Of a stretch of DNA of 64,000 nt, positions 48,664-62,626 are shown piece after piece. Source of the DNA: Hydractinia symbiolongicarpus (Eukaryota > Cnidaria > Hydrozoa > Anthoathecata > Hydractiniidae); the NCBI RefSeq assembly GCF_029227915.1, contig NC_079879.1, forward strand, positions 31,440,501-31,504,500. The letters are read 5' to 3'. A program made the translations under genes and the position numbers. The notes beneath the pieces are model-generated. The model saw nothing but the letters and a program-made list of their open reading frames with translations, was not told the DNA's origin and made no database searches. How positions within the stretch are numbered: the stretch's first letter is position 1; every line of letters begins with the position of its first letter.

Positions 48664-51556
48664 TTCCGAACGATTTTTTAAATTATTTTTTCACCACTAA
48701 AGCCCATGAGACTTGTAGTTTTTAAAAATGTTTTCATTTTTGATAAGACGCTGAATAAAAGAAGTTTAATCGCCGGCAAACGAAAACCCGCGACTTCCCG
48801 TAAATCCCGGACTCGGCCCGTATAGTCAAAAGTATACAAAGAAAGTATCCATGGAGTAAACTCATTTCCCGAACGAATTTTTAAATTATCTTTTCACCAC
48901 TAAAACGCATAAGACTTGAAGTTTTCAGAAATGTTTTCATTTTTGATGAGACGCATAATGAAAGTAGTTTAATCGTCGGCAAACGAAAACCCTCGATTTC
49001 CCGTAAATCCCGGGCTTGGCTCGTATAGTCGAATGTATACAAAGAATGTACCCTGTGAGTAAACTCATTTCCAAAACGATTTTTTAAATTATCTTTTCAC
49101 CACTAAAAACGCATGAGACTTGTAGTTTACAAAAGTGTTTTCATTTTTGATTAGACACTGAATAAAAGAAGTTTAATCACCAGCACACGAAAACCCGCCA
49201 TTTCCCGTAAATCCCGGCCTTGGCCCGTATAGTCAAAAGTATACAAAGAAAGTACCCTGTCAGTAAACTCATTTCCAGAACGATTTTTTAAATTATCTTT
49301 TCACCACTAAAACGCATGAGACTTGTAGTTTTCAAAAATGTTTTCATTTTTGATGAGACGCTGAATAAAATGAGTTTAATCGCCGGCAAACGAAAACCCG
49401 CGATTTCCCGTAAATCCCGGACTCGGCCCGTATAGTCAAAAGTATACAAAGAAAGTACCCAGGGAGTAAACTCATTTCCCGAACGATTTTTTAAATTATT
49501 TTTTCACCACTAAAACGCATGAGACTTCTGTTTTTCAGAATTGTTTTCATTTTTGATGAGACGCTTATTGAAAGTGGTTTAATCGCCGGCAAAGGAAAAC
49601 CCGCGATTTCCCGTAAATCCCGGGCTTGGCCCGTATAGTCGAATGTATACAAAGAAAGTACCCTGTGCGTAAACTCATTTCCCAAACGATTTTTTAAATT
49701 ATTATTTCACCACTAAAGCACATGAGACTTGTAGTTTTTAAAAATGTTTTCATTTTTGATGAGACGCTGAATAAAAGAAGTTTAATCGCCGGCAAAGGAA
49801 AACCCGCGATTTCCCGTAAATCCCGGGCTTGGCCCGTATAGTCGAATGTATACAAAGAAAGTACCCTGTGAGTAAACTCATTTTCCGAACGATTTTTTAA
49901 ATTATCTTTTCACCACTAAAAACGCATGAGACTTGTAGTTTACAAAAGTGTTTTCATTTTTGATTAGACACTGAATAAAAGAAGTTTAATCACCAGCACA
50001 CGAAAACCCGCCATTTCCCGTAAATCCCGGGCTTGCCCGTATAGTCAAAAGTATACAAAGAAAGTACCCTGTGAGTAAGCTCATTTCCAGAACGATTTTT
50101 TAAATTATCTTTTAACCACTAAAACGCATGAGACTTGTAGTTTTCAAAAATGTTTTCATTTTTGATGAGACGCTGAATAAAATGAGTTTAATCGCCGGCA
50201 AGCGAAAACCCACGATTTCCCGTAAATCCCGGGCTTGGCCCGTATAGTCAAAAGTATACAAAGAAAGTACCCAGGGAGTAAACTCATTTCCCGAACGATT
50301 TTTTAAATTATTTTTTCACCACTAAAACGCATGAGACTTGTAGTTTTCAGAAATGTGTTCATTTTTGATGAGACGTTTAATGAAAGTGGTTTAATCGCCG
50401 GCAAAAGAAAACCCGCGATTTCCCGTAAATCCCGGGCTTGGCCCGTATAGTCAAAAGTATACAAAGAAAGTACCCTGCGAGTAAACTCATTTCCACAACG
50501 ATTTTTTAAATTATTTTTTCACCACTAAAACGCATAAGACTTGTAGTTTTCAAAAATGTTTTCATTTTTTATGAGACGCTGAATAAAAGAAGTTTAATCC
50601 CCGGCAAACGAAAACCCACGATTTCCCGTAAATCCCGGGCTTGGCCCGTATAGTCAAAAGTATACAAAGAAAGTACCCAGGAAGTAAACTCATTTCCCGA
50701 ACGATTTTTTAAATTATTTTTTCACCACTAAAACGCATGAGACTTGTAGTTTTCAGAAATGTGTTCATTTTTGATGAGACGTTTAATGAAAGTGGTTTAA
50801 TCGCCGGCAAAAGAAAGCCCGCGATTTCCCGTAAATCCCGGGCTTGGCCCGTATAGTCAAAAGTATACAAAGAAAGTACCCTGTGAGTAAACTCTTTTCC
50901 AAAACGATTTTTTAAATTATCTTTTCACCACTAAAACGCATGAGACTTGTAGTTTTCAAAAATGTTTTCATTTTTGATGAGACGCTTAATGAAAGAGGTT
51001 TAATCGCCGGCAAACGAAAACCCGCGATTTCCCGTAAATGCCGGGCTTGGCCCGTACAGTCGAATGTATACAAAGAAAGTACCCTGTGAGTAAACTCATT
51101 TCCACAACGATTTTTTAAATTATTTTTTCACCACTAAAACGCATGAGACTTGTAGTTTTCAGAAATGTGTTCATTTTTGATGAGACGTTTAATGAAAGTG
51201 GTTTAATCGCCGGCAAACGAAAACCCACCATTTCCCGTAATCCCGGGCTTGGCACGTATAGTCAAAAGTATACAAAGAAAGTACCCAGGGAGTAAACTCA
51301 TTTCCCGAACAATTTTTTATATTATTTTTTCACCACTAAAACGCATGAGACTTGTAGTTTTCAAAAATGTTTTCATTTTTGATGGGACGCTGAATAAAAG
51401 AAGTTTAATCGCCGGCAAACGAAATCCCGCGATTTCCCGTAAATCCCGGACTCGGCCCGTATAGTCAAAAGTATACAAAGAAAGTTCCCAGGAAGTAAAC
51501 TCAATTTCCGAACGATTTTTTAAATTATTTTTTCACCACTAAAACGCATGAGACTT
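48664..51556. repeat. Mosaic zone between the 9.7 kb duplication and the 6-mer zone
   Basis: About 14 monomers. Several are private, such as CTAAAAACGCATGAG with one extra A (49107 and 49918), CACCAGCACACG (about 49179 and 49990; these two are 811 bp apart, four monomers), and GAATGTACCC (about 49044). From about 50330 the monomers resemble the 17.5-22 kb zone (AGAAATGTGTTC, GATGGGACGC). Only satellite is present. Confidence 0.65.
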
Positions 51557-54500
51557 GTCGTTTTCAAAAATGTTTTCATTTTTGATGAGACGCTTAATGA
51601 AAGAGGTTTAATCGCCGGCAAACAAAAACCAGCGATTTCCCCTAAATCCCGGGCTTGGCCCGTGTAGTGGAATGTATACAAAGAAAGTACCCAGGGAGTA
51701 AACTCATTTCCCGAACGAATTTTTAAATTTTTTTTTCACCACTAAAACGCATGAGACTTGTAGTTTTCAAAAATGTTTTCATTTTTGATGAGACGCTTAA
51801 TGAAAGAGGTTTAATCGCCGGCAAACGAAAACCCGCGATTTCCCGTAAATCCCGGGCTTGGCCCGTGTAGTCAAAAGTATACAAAGAAAGTACCCAGGGA
51901 GTAAACTCATTTTCCGAACGATTTTTTAAATTTTTTTTTCACCACTAAAACGCATGAGACTTGTAGTTTTCAAAAATGTTTTCATTTTTGATGAGACTCT
52001 TAATGAAAGAGGTTTAATCGCCGGCAAACGAAAACCCGCGATTTCCCGTAAATTCCGGGCTTGGCCCGTGTAGTCGAATGTATACAAAGAAAGTACCCAG
52101 GGAGTAAACTCATTTCCTGAACGAATTTTTAAATTTTTTTTTCACCACTTAAACGCATGAGACTTGTAGTTTTCAAAAATGTTTTCATTTTTGATGAGAC
52201 GCTTAATGAAAGAGGTTTAATCGCCGGCAAACGAAAACCCGCGATTTCCCGTAAATCCCGGGCTTGGCCCGTACAGTGGAATGTATACAAAGAAAGTACC
52301 CTGTTAGTAAACTCATTTTCACAACGCTTTTTTAAATTATTTTTTCACCACTAAAACGCATAAGACTTGCAGTTTTCAAAAATGTTTTCATTTTTTATGA
52401 GACGCTGAATAAAAGATGTTTAATCCCCGGCAAATGAAAACCCACGATTTCCCGTAAATCCTGGGCTTGGCCCGTATAGTCAAAAGTATACAAAGAAAGT
52501 ACCCAGGGAGTAAACTCATTTTCCGAACGATTTTTTAAATTTTTTTCTCACCACTAAAACGCATGAGACTTGTAGTTTTCAAAATTGTTTTCATTTTTGA
52601 TGAGACGCTGAATAAAAGGAGTTTAATCGCCGGCAAACGAAATCCTGCGATTTCCCGTAAATCCCGGACTCGGCCCGTATAGTCAAAAGTATACAAAGAA
52701 AGTTCCCAGGAAGTAAACTCAATTTCCGAACGATTTTTTAAATTATTTTTTCACCACTAAAACGCATGAGACTTGTCGTTTTCAAAAATGTTTTCATTTT
52801 TGATGAGACGCTTAATGAAAGAGGTTTAATCGCCGGCAAACAAAAACCAGCGATTTCCCCTAAATCCCGGGCTTGGCCCGTGTAGTGGAATGTATACAAA
52901 GAAAGTACCCAGGGAGTAAACTCATTTCCCGAACGAATTTTTAAATTTTTTTTTCACCACTAAAACGCATGAGACTTGTAGTTTTCAAAAATGTTTTCAT
53001 TTTTGATGAGACGCTTAATGAAAGAGGTTTAATCGCCGGCAAACGAAAACCCGCGATTTCCCGTAAATCCCGGGCTTGGCCCGTGTAGTCAAAAGTATAC
53101 AAAGAAAGTACCCAGGGAGTAAACTCATTTTCCGAACGATTTTTTAAATTTTTTTCTCACCACTAAAACGCATGAGACTTGTAGTTTTCAAAAATGTTTT
53201 CATTTTTGATGAGACTCTTAATGAAAGAGGTTTAATCGCCGGCAAACGAAAACCCGCGATTTCCCGTAAATTCCGGGCTTGGCCCGTGTAGTCGAATGTA
53301 TACAAAGAAAGTACCCAGGGAGTAAACTCATTTCCCGAACGAATTTTTAAATTTTTTTTTCACCACTAAAACGCATGAGACTTGTAGTTTTCAAAAATGT
53401 TTTCATTTTTGATGAGACGCTTAATGAAAGAGGTTTAATCGCCGGCAAACGAAAACCCGCGATTTCCCGTAAATCCCGGGCTTGGCCCGTACAGTGGAAT
53501 GTATACAAAGAAAGTACCCTGTTAGTAAACTCATTTTCACAACGCTTTTTTAAATTATTTTTTCACCACTAAAACGCATAAGACTTGCAGTTTTCAAAAA
53601 TGTTTTCATTTTTTATGAGACGCTGAATAAAAGATGTTTAATCCCCGGCAAATGAAAACCCACGATTTCCCGTAAATCCTGGGCTTGGCCCGTATAGTCA
53701 AAAGTATACAAAGAAAGTACCCAGGGAGTAAACTCATTTTCCGAACGATTTTTTAAATTTTTTTCTCACCACTAAAACGCATGAGACTTGTAGTTTTCAA
53801 AAATGTTTTCATTTTTGATGAGACGCTTAATGAAAGAGGTTTAATCGCCGGCAAACGAAAACCCGCGATTTCCCGTAAATTCCGGGCTTGGCCCGTACAG
53901 TGGAATGTATACAAAGAAAGTACCCTGTGAGTCAACTCATTTCCACAACGATTTTTTAAATTATTTTTTCACCACTAAAACTCATAAGACTTGGAGTTTT
54001 CAAAAATGTTTTCATTTTTTATGAGACGCTGAATAAAAGAAGTTTAATCGCCGGCAAACGAAAACCCGCGATTTCCCGTAAATCCCGGGCTTGGCCCGTG
54101 TAGTCGAATGTATACAAAGAAAGTACCCAGGGAGTAAACTCATTTCCCGAACGAATTTTTAAATTTTTTTTTCACCACTAAAACGCATGAGACTTGTAGT
54201 TTTCAAAAATGTTTTCATTTTTGATGAGACGCTTAATGAAAGAGGTTTAATCGCCGGCAAACGAAAACCCGCGATTTCCCGTAAATCCCGGGCTTGGCCC
54301 GTGTAGTCAAAAGTATACAAAGAAAGTACCCAGGGAGTAAACTCATTTTCCGAACGATTTTTTAAATTTTTTTCTCACCACTAAAACGCATGAGACTTGT
54401 AGTTTTCAAAAATGTTTTCATTTTTGATGAGACTCTTAATGAAAGAGGTTTAATCGCCGGCAAACGAAAACCCGCGACTTCCCGTAAATTCCGGGCTTGG

Positions 54501-55600
54501 CCCGTGTAGTCGAATGTATACAAAGAAAGTACCCAGGGAGTAAACTCATTTCCCGAACGAATTTTTAAATTTTTTTTTCACCACTAAAACGCATGAGACT
54601 TGTAGTTTTCAAAAATGTTTTCATTTTTGATGAGACGCTTAATGAAAGAGGTTTAATCGCCGGCAAACGAAAACCCGCGATTTCCCGTAAATCCCGGGCT
54701 TGGCCCGTACAGTGGAATGTATACAAAGAAAGTACCCTGTTAGTAAACTCATTTTCACAACGCTTTTTTAAATTATTTTTTCACCACTAAAACGCATAAG
54801 ACTTGCAGTTTTCAAAAATGTTTTCATTTTTTATGAGACGCTGAATAAAAGATGTTTAATCCCCGGCAAATGAAAACCCACGATTTCCCGTAAATCCTGG
54901 GCTTGGCCCGTATAGTCAAAAGTATACAAAGAAAGTACCCAGGGAGTAAACTCATTTTCCGAACGATTTTTTAAATTTTTTTCTCACCACTAAAACGCAT
55001 GAGACTTGTAGTTTTCAAAAATGTTTTCATTTTTGATGAGACGCTTAATGAAAGAGGTTTAATCGCCGGCAAACGAAAACCCGCGATTTCCCGTAAATTC
55101 CGGGCTTGGCCCGTACAGTGGAATGTATACAAAGAAAGTACCCTGTGAGTCAACTCATTTCCACAACGATTTTTTAAATTATTTTTTCACCACTAAAACT
55201 CATAAGACTTGGAGTTTTCCAAAATGTTTTCATTTTTTATGAGACGCTGAATAAAAGAAGTTTAATCGCCGGCAAACGAAAACCCGCGATTTCCCGTAAA
55301 TCCCGGGCTTGGCCCGTATAGTCAAAAGTATACAAAGAAAGTACCCAGGGAGTAAACTCATTTTCCGAACGATTTTTTAAATTTTTTTCTCACCACTAAA
55401 ACGCATGAGACTTGTAGTTTTCAAAAATGTTTTCATTTTTGATGAGACGCTTAATGAAAGAGGTTTAATCGCGGGCAAACGAAAACCCGCGATTTCCCGT
55501 AAATTCCGGGCTTGGCCCGTACAGTCGAATGTATACAAAGAAAGTACCCTGTGAGTCAACTCATTTCCACAACGATTTTTTAAATTATTTTTTCACCACT
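51557..55600. repeat. 6-monomer HOR zone (1,218 bp period), about three copies
   Basis: ATGAGACTCTTAATG marks copies at 51991, 53209 and 54427, each +1,218 bp. ACTTGTCGTTTTC at 51557 and 52775 gives the same spacing. Frames at 52157, 53375 and 54593 translate identically. Copies 2 and 3 carry an ACTCATAAGACTTGGAG unit where copy 1 has the GTCGTTTTC unit. A further CTTAATG/AATTCCGGG monomer is repeated at 54971 and 55377 (406 bp, two monomers). Confidence 0.87.
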
Positions 55601-57839
55601 AAAACTCATAAGACTTGTAGTTTTCAAAAATGTTTTCATTTTTTATGAGACGCTGAATAAAAGAAGTTTAATCGCCGGCAAACGAAAACCCGCGATTTCC
55701 CGTAAATCCCGGGCTTGGCCCGTATAGTCAAAAGTATACAAAGAAAGTACCCAGGGAGTAAACTCATTTCCCGAACGATTTTTTAAATTATTTTTTCACA
55801 ACTAAAACGCATGAGACTTGTAGTTTTCAGAAATGTGTTCATTTTTGATGAGACGCTTAATGAAAGAGGTTTAATCGCCGGCAAACGAAAACCCGCGATT
55901 TCCCGTAAATCCCGGGCTTGGCCCGTATAGTCGAATGTATACACAGAAAGTAGCTTGTGAGTAAACTCTTTTTCAAAACGTTTTTTTAAATTATCTTTTC
56001 ACCACTAAAACGCATGAGACTTGTAGTTTTCAAAAATGTTTTCATTTTTGATGAGACACTGGATAAAAGAAGTTTAATCGCCGGCAAACGAAAACCCGCC
56101 ATTTCCCGTGAATCCCGGGCTTGGCGCGTATAGTCAAAAGTATACAAAGAAAGTACCCAGGGAGTAAACTCATTTCTCGAACGATTTTTTACATTATTTT
56201 TTCACCACTAAAACGCATGAGACTTGTAGTTTTCAAAAATGTTTTCAGTTTTGATGGGACGCTGAATAAAAGAAGTTTAATCGCCGGCAAACGAAATCCC
56301 GCGATTTCCCGTAAATCCCGGACTCGGCCCGTATAGTCAAAAGTATACAAAGAAAGTACCCAGGAAGTAAACTCAATTTCCGAACGATTTTTTAAATTAT
56401 TTTTTCACCACTAAAACGCATGAGACTTGTAGTTTTCAAAAATGTTTTCATTTTTGATGCGACGCTTAATGAAAGAGGTTTAATCGCCGGCAAACGAAAA
56501 CCAGCGATTTCCCCTAAATCCCGGGCTTGGCCCGTGTAGTAGAATGTATACAAAGAAAGTACCCAGGGAGTAAACTCATTTCCCGAACGAATTTTTAAAT
56601 TTTTTTTTCACCACTAAAACGCATGAGACTTGTAGTTTTTAAAAATGTTTTCATTTTTGATAAGACGCTTAATGAAAGAGCTTTAATCGCCGGCAAACGA
56701 AAACCCACGATTTCCCGTAAATCCCGGGCTTGGCCGTATAGTCAAAAGTATACAAAGAAAGTACCCAGGGAGTAAACTCATTTCCCGAACGATTTTTTAA
56801 ATTATTTTTTCACCACTAAAACGCATGAGGCTGGTAGTCTTCAAACTTGTTTTCATTTTTGATGAGACGCTGAATAAAAGAAGTTTAATCGCCGGCAAAC
56901 AAAAACCCGCGATTTCCCGTAAATCCCGGACTCGGCCCGTATAGTCAAAAGTATACAAAGAAAGTACCCAGGAAGTAAACTCATTTTCCGAACGATTTTT
57001 TAATTTTTTTTTTCACCACTAAAACGCATGAGACTTGTAGTTTTCAAAAATGTTTTCATTCTTGATGAGACGCTTAATGAAAGAAGTTTAATCGCCGGCA
57101 AACGAAAACCCGTGATTTCCCGTAAATCCCGGGCTTGGCCCGTATAGTCGAATGTATACAAAGAAAGTACCCTGTGAGTAAACTCATTTCCACAACGATT
57201 TTTTAAATTATTTTTTCACCACTAAAACGCATAAGACTTGTAGTTTTCAAAAATGTTTTCATTTTTGATGAGACGCTGAATAAAAGAAGTTTAATCGCCG
57301 GCAAACGAAAACCCGCGATTTCCCGTAAATCCCGGGCTTGGCCCGTATAGTCAAAAGTATACAAAGAAAGTACCCAGGGAGTAAACTCATTTTCCGAACG
57401 ATTTTTTAAATTTTTTTTTCACCACTAAAACGCATGAGACTTGTAGTTTTCAAAAATGTTTTCATTCTTGATGAGACGCTTAATGAAAGAAGTTTAGTCG
57501 CCGGCAAACGAAAACCCGTGATTTCCCCTAAATCCCGGACTTGGCCCGTATAGTCGAATGTATACAAAGAAAGTACCCTGTGAGTAAACTCATTTCCACA
57601 ACGATTTTTTAAATTATTTTTTCACCACTAAAACGCATAAGACTTGTAGTTTTTAAAAATGTTTTCTTTTTTGATGAGACGCTGAATAAAAGAAGTTTAA
57701 TCGCCGGCAAACGAAAACCCGCGATTTCCCGTAAATCCCGGGCTTGGCCCGTATAGTCAAAAGTATACAAAGAAAGTACCCAGGGAGTAAACTCATTTTC
57801 CGAACGATTTTTTAAATTATTTTTTCACCACTAAAACGC
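55601..57839. repeat. Mosaic zone resembling the 16-22 kb region
   Basis: About eleven monomers. The TAGCTTGTGAG, GGCGCGTATAG, GATGGGACGC/GAAATCCCGCG and GTGTAGTAGAATG units near 55930-56540 follow the same order as near 17630-18000 and 21890-22490. From about 57000 the units are CATTCTTGATG/CGTGATTTCCC alternating with CATAAG. Only satellite is present. Confidence 0.7.
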
Positions 57840-60420
57840 ATGAGACTTGTAGTCTTCAATCTTGTTTTCATTTTTGATGAGACGCTGAATAAAAGAAGTT
57901 TAATCGCCGGCAAACGAAAACCTGCGATTTCCCGTAAATCCCGGACTCGGCCTGTAAAGTCAAAAGTATACAAAGAAAGTACCCAGGGTGTAAACTCATT
58001 TCCCGAACGATTTTTTAAATTATTATTTCACCACTAAAGCCCATGAGACTTGTAGTTTTTAAAAATGTTTTCATTTTTGATGAGACGCTGAATAAAAGAA
58101 GTTTAGTCGCCAGCAAACGAAAACCCGCCATTTCCCGTAAACCCCGGACTTGGCCCGTATAATCAAAAGTATACAAAGAAAGTACCCAGGGAGTAAACTC
58201 TTTTCCCGAACGATTTTTTAAATTATTTTTTCACCACTAAAACGCATGAGACTTGTAGTTTTCAAAAATGTTTTTATTTTTGATGAGACGCTGAATAAAA
58301 GAAGTTTAATCGCCGGCAAACGAAAACCCGCCATTTCCCGTAAACCCCGGACTCGGCCCGTATAATCAAAAGTATACAAAGAAAGTACCCAGGGAGTAAA
58401 CTCATTTCCCGAACGATTTTTTAAATTATTTTTTCACCACTAAAACGCATGAGACTTGTAGTTTTTAAAAATGTTTTCATTTTTGATGAGACGCTGAATA
58501 AAAGAAGTTTAATCGCCGGCAAACGAAAACCTGCGATTTCCCGTAAATCCCGGACTTGGCCCGTATAGTCGAATGTATACAAAGAAAGTACCCTGTGAGT
58601 AAACTCATTTCCACAACGATTTTTTAAATTATTTTTTCACCACTAAAACGCATAAGACTTGTAGTTTTTAAAAATGTTTTCTTTTTTGATGAGACGCTGA
58701 ATAAAAGAAGTTTAATCGCCGGCAAACGAAAACCCGCGATTTCCCGTAAATCCCGGGCTTGGCCCGTATAGTCGAATGTATACAAAGAAAGTACCCAGGG
58801 AGTAAACTCATTTCCCGAACGATTTTTTAAATTATTTTTTCACCACTAAAACGCATGAGACTTGTAGTCTTCAATCTTGTTTTCATTTTTGATGAGACGC
58901 TGAATAAAAGAAGTTTAATCGCCGGCAAACGAAAACCTGCGATTTCCCGTAAATCCCGGACTCGGCCTGTAAAGTCAAAAGTATACAAAGAAAGTACCCA
59001 CGGTGTAAACTCATTTCCCGAACGATTTTTTAAATTATTATTTCACCACTAAAGCCCATGAGACTTGTAGTTTTTAAAAATGTTTTCATTTTTGATGAGA
59101 CGCTGAATAAAAGAAGTTTAATCGCCGGCAAACGAAAACCCGCGACTTCCCGTAAATCCCGGACTCGGCCCGTATAGTCAAAAGTATACAAAGAAAGTAC
59201 CCAGGGAGTACACTCATTTCCCGAACGATTTTTCAAATTATTTTTTCACCACTAAAACGCATGAGACTTTTAGTTTTCAAAAATGTTTTCATTTTTGATG
59301 AGACGCTGAATAAAAGAGGTTTAATCGCCGGCAAACGAAAACCCGCGATTTCCCGTAAATCCCGGGCTTGGCCCGTATAGTCGAATATATACAAAGAAAG
59401 TACCCTGTGAGTAAACTCATTTCCAGAACGATTTTTTAAATTATTTTTTCACCACTAAAACGCATAAGACTTGTAGTTTTTAAAAATGTTTTCATTTTTG
59501 ATGAGACGCTGAATAAAAGAAGTTTAATCGCCGGCAAACGAAAACCTGCGATTTCCCGTAAATCCCGGACTTGGCCCGTATAGTCGAATGTATACAAAGA
59601 AAGTACCCTGTGAGTAAACTCATTTCCACAACGATTTTTTAAATTATTTTTTCACCACTAAAACGCATAAGACTTGTAGTTTTTAAAAATGTTTTCTTTT
59701 TTGATGAGACGCTGAATAAAAGAAGTTTAATCGCCGGCAAACGAAAACCCGCGATTTCCCGTAAATCCCGGGCTTGGCCCGTATAGTCGAATGTATACAA
59801 AGAAAGTACCCAGGGAGTAAACTCATTTCCCGAACGATTTTTTAAATTATTTTTTCACCACTAAAACGCATGAGACTTGTAGTCTTCAATCTTGTTTTCA
59901 TTTTTGATGAGACGCTGAATAAAAGAAGTTTAATCGCCGGCAAACGAAAACCTGCGATTTCCCGTAAATCCCGGACTCGGCCTGTAAAGTCAAAAGTATA
60001 CAAAGAAAGTACCCAGGGTGTAAACTCATTTCCCGAACGATTTTTTAAATTATTATTTCACCACTAAAGCCCATGAGACTTGTAGTTTTTAAAAATGTTT
60101 TCATTTTTGATGAGACGCTGAATAAAAGAAGTTTAATCGCCGGCAAACGAAAACCCGCGACTTCCCGTAAATCCCGGACTCGGCCCGTATAGTCAAAAGT
60201 ATACAAAGAAAGTACCCAGGGAGTACACTCATTTCCCGAACGATTTTTCAAATTATTTTTTCACCACTAAAACGCATGAGACTTTTAGTTTTCAAAAATG
60301 TTTTCATTTTTGATGAGACGCTGAATAAAAGAGGTTTAATCGCCGGCAAACGAAAACCCGCCATTTCCCGTAAACCCCGGGCTTGGCCCGTATAGTCGAA
60401 TATATACAAAGAAAGTACCC
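57840..60420. repeat. 5-monomer HOR zone (1,015 bp period)
   Basis: The unit beginning with GTAGTCTTCAATCTTG recurs at 57840, 58855 and 59870, each +1,015 bp, followed by a CTAAAGCCCATGAG unit. The fifth unit carries TGTTTTCTTTTTTGATG. In the second and third copies the third monomer has GACTTTTAG. A related CTTCAATCTTG unit reappears at 62102 in the next zone. Confidence 0.87.
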
Positions 60421-60800
60421 TGTGAGTAAACTCATTTCCCGAACGATTTTTTAAATTATTTTTTCACCACTAAAACGCATGAGACTTTTAGTTTTCAAAA
60501 ATGTTTTCATTTTTGATGAGACGCTGAATAAAAGAAGTTTAATCGCCGGCAAACGAAAAACCGCGATTTCCCGTAAATCCCGGGCTTTGCCCGTATAGTC
60601 AAAAGTGTACAAAGAAAGTACCCAGGGAGTAAACTCATTTCCCGAACGATTTTTGAATTTATTTTTTCACCACTAAAACGCATGAGACTTGTAGTTTTCA
60701 AAAATGTTTTCATTTTTGATGAGACGCTTAATGAAAGAGGTTTAATCGCCGGCAAACGAAAACCCGCGATTTCCCGTAAATCCCGGGCTTGGCCCGTACA
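60421..60800. repeat. Linking monomers
   Basis: About two units join the 5-mer and 9-mer zones. They include GGGCTTTGCCCG, AAAGTGTACAAAG and the TTTTTGAATTTATTTTTTC form of the AT block, all private variants. Confidence 0.6.
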
Positions 60801-62626
60801 GTCGAATGTATACAAAGAGAGTGCCCTGTGAGTAAACTCATTTCCACAACGATTTTTTAAATTATCTTTTCACCACTAAAACGCATAAGACTTGTAGTTT
60901 TCAAAAATGTTTTCATTTTTTTTGAGACGCTGAATAAAAGAAGTTTAATCCCCGGCAAACGAAAACCCACGATTTCCCGTAAATCCCGGGCTTCGCCGTA
61001 TAGTCAAAAGTATACAAAGAAAGTACCCAGGGAGTAAACTCATTTCCCGAACGATTTTTTAAATTATTTTTTCACCACTAAAACGCATGAGGCTTGTAGT
61101 CTTCAAACTTGTTTTCATTTTTGATGAGACGCTGAATAAAAGAAGTTTAATTGCCGGCAAACAAAAACCCGCGATTTGCCGTAAATCCCGGACTCGGCCC
61201 GTATAGTCAAAAGTATACAAAGAAAGTACCCAGGAAGTAAACTCATTTTCCGAACGATTTTTTAATTTTTTTTTTCACCACTAAAACGCATGAGACTTGT
61301 AGTTTTCAAAAATGTTTTCATTCTTGATGAGACGCTTAATGAAAGAAGTTTAATCGCCGGCAAACGAAAACCCGTGATTTCCCGTAAATCCCGGGCTTGG
61401 CCCGTATAGTCGAATGTATACAAAGAAAGTACCCTGTGAGTAAACTCATTTCCACAACGATTTTTTAAATTATTCTTTCACCACTAAAACGCATAAGACT
61501 TGTAGTTTTCAAAAATGTTTTCATTTTTGATGAGACGCTGAATAAAAGAAGTTTAATCGCCGGCAAAGGAAAACCCGCGATTTCCCGTAAATCCCGGGCT
61601 TGGCCCGTATAGTCAAAAGTATACAAAGAAAGTACCCAGGGAGTAAACTCATTTTCCGAACGATTTTTTAAATTTTTTTTTCACCACTAAAACGCATGAG
61701 ACTTGTAGTTTTCAAAAATGTTTTCATTCTTGAAGAGACGCTTAATGAAAGAAGTTTAGTCGCCGGCAAACGAAAACCCGTGATTTCCCCTAAATCCCGG
61801 GCTTGGCCCGTATAGTCGAAAGTATACAAAGAAAGTACCCTGTGAGTAAACTCATTTCCACAACGATTTTTTAAATTATTTTTTCACCACTAAAACGCAT
61901 AAGACTTGTAGTTTTCAAAAATGTTTTCAATTTTGATGAGACGCTGAATAAAAGAAGTTTAATCGCCGGCAAACGAAAACTCGCGATTTCCCGTAAATCC
62001 CGGGCTTGGCCCGTATAGTCAAAAGTATACAAAGAAAGTACCCAGGGAGTAAACTCATTTTCCGAACGATTTTTTAAATTATTTTTTCACCACTAAAACG
62101 CATGAGACTTGTAGTCTTCAATCTTGTTTTCATTTTTGATGAGACGCTGAATAAAAGAAGTTTAATCGCCGGCAAACGAAAACCTGCGATTTCCCGTAAA
62201 TCCCGGACTCGGCCTGTAAAGTCAAAAGTATACAAAGAAAGTACCCAGGGTGTAAACTCATTTCCCGAACGATTTTTTAAATTATTATTTCACCACTAAA
62301 GCCCATGAGACTTGTAGTTTTTAAAAATGTTTTCATTTTTGATGAGAAGCTGAATAAAAGAAGTTTAATCGCCGGCAAACGAAAACCCGCGACTTCCCGT
62401 AAATCCCGGACTCGGCCCGTATAGTCAAAAGTATACAAAGAAAGTACCCAGGGAGTACACTCATTTCCCGAACGATTTTTCAAATTATTTTTTCACCACT
62501 AAAACGCATGAGACTTTTAGTTTTCAAAAATGTTTTCATTTTTGATGAGACGCTGAATAAAAGAGGTTTAATCGCCGGCAAAAGAAAACCCGCGATTTCC
62601 CGTAAATCCCGGGCTTGGCCCGTACA
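60801..62626. repeat. 9-monomer HOR, copy 1 (1,826 bp)
   Basis: The start marker ACAAAGAGAGTGCCC recurs 1,826 bp later (60801 and 62627 for the adjoining GTCGAATG). Shared variants are TTTTTTTTGAGACGC, GGGCTTCGCCGTATAG, TTAATTGCCGGC with ATTTGCCG, GTTTAGTCGCC and GAAAACTCGCG. Confidence 0.87.

Noticed and set aside
60507-60815. Longest open frame, 102 codons on the minus strand
   Set aside because: It spans one and a half monomers only because variants there remove stops. Its sequence is the same repeat-derived peptide seen in dozens of other minus-strand frames.
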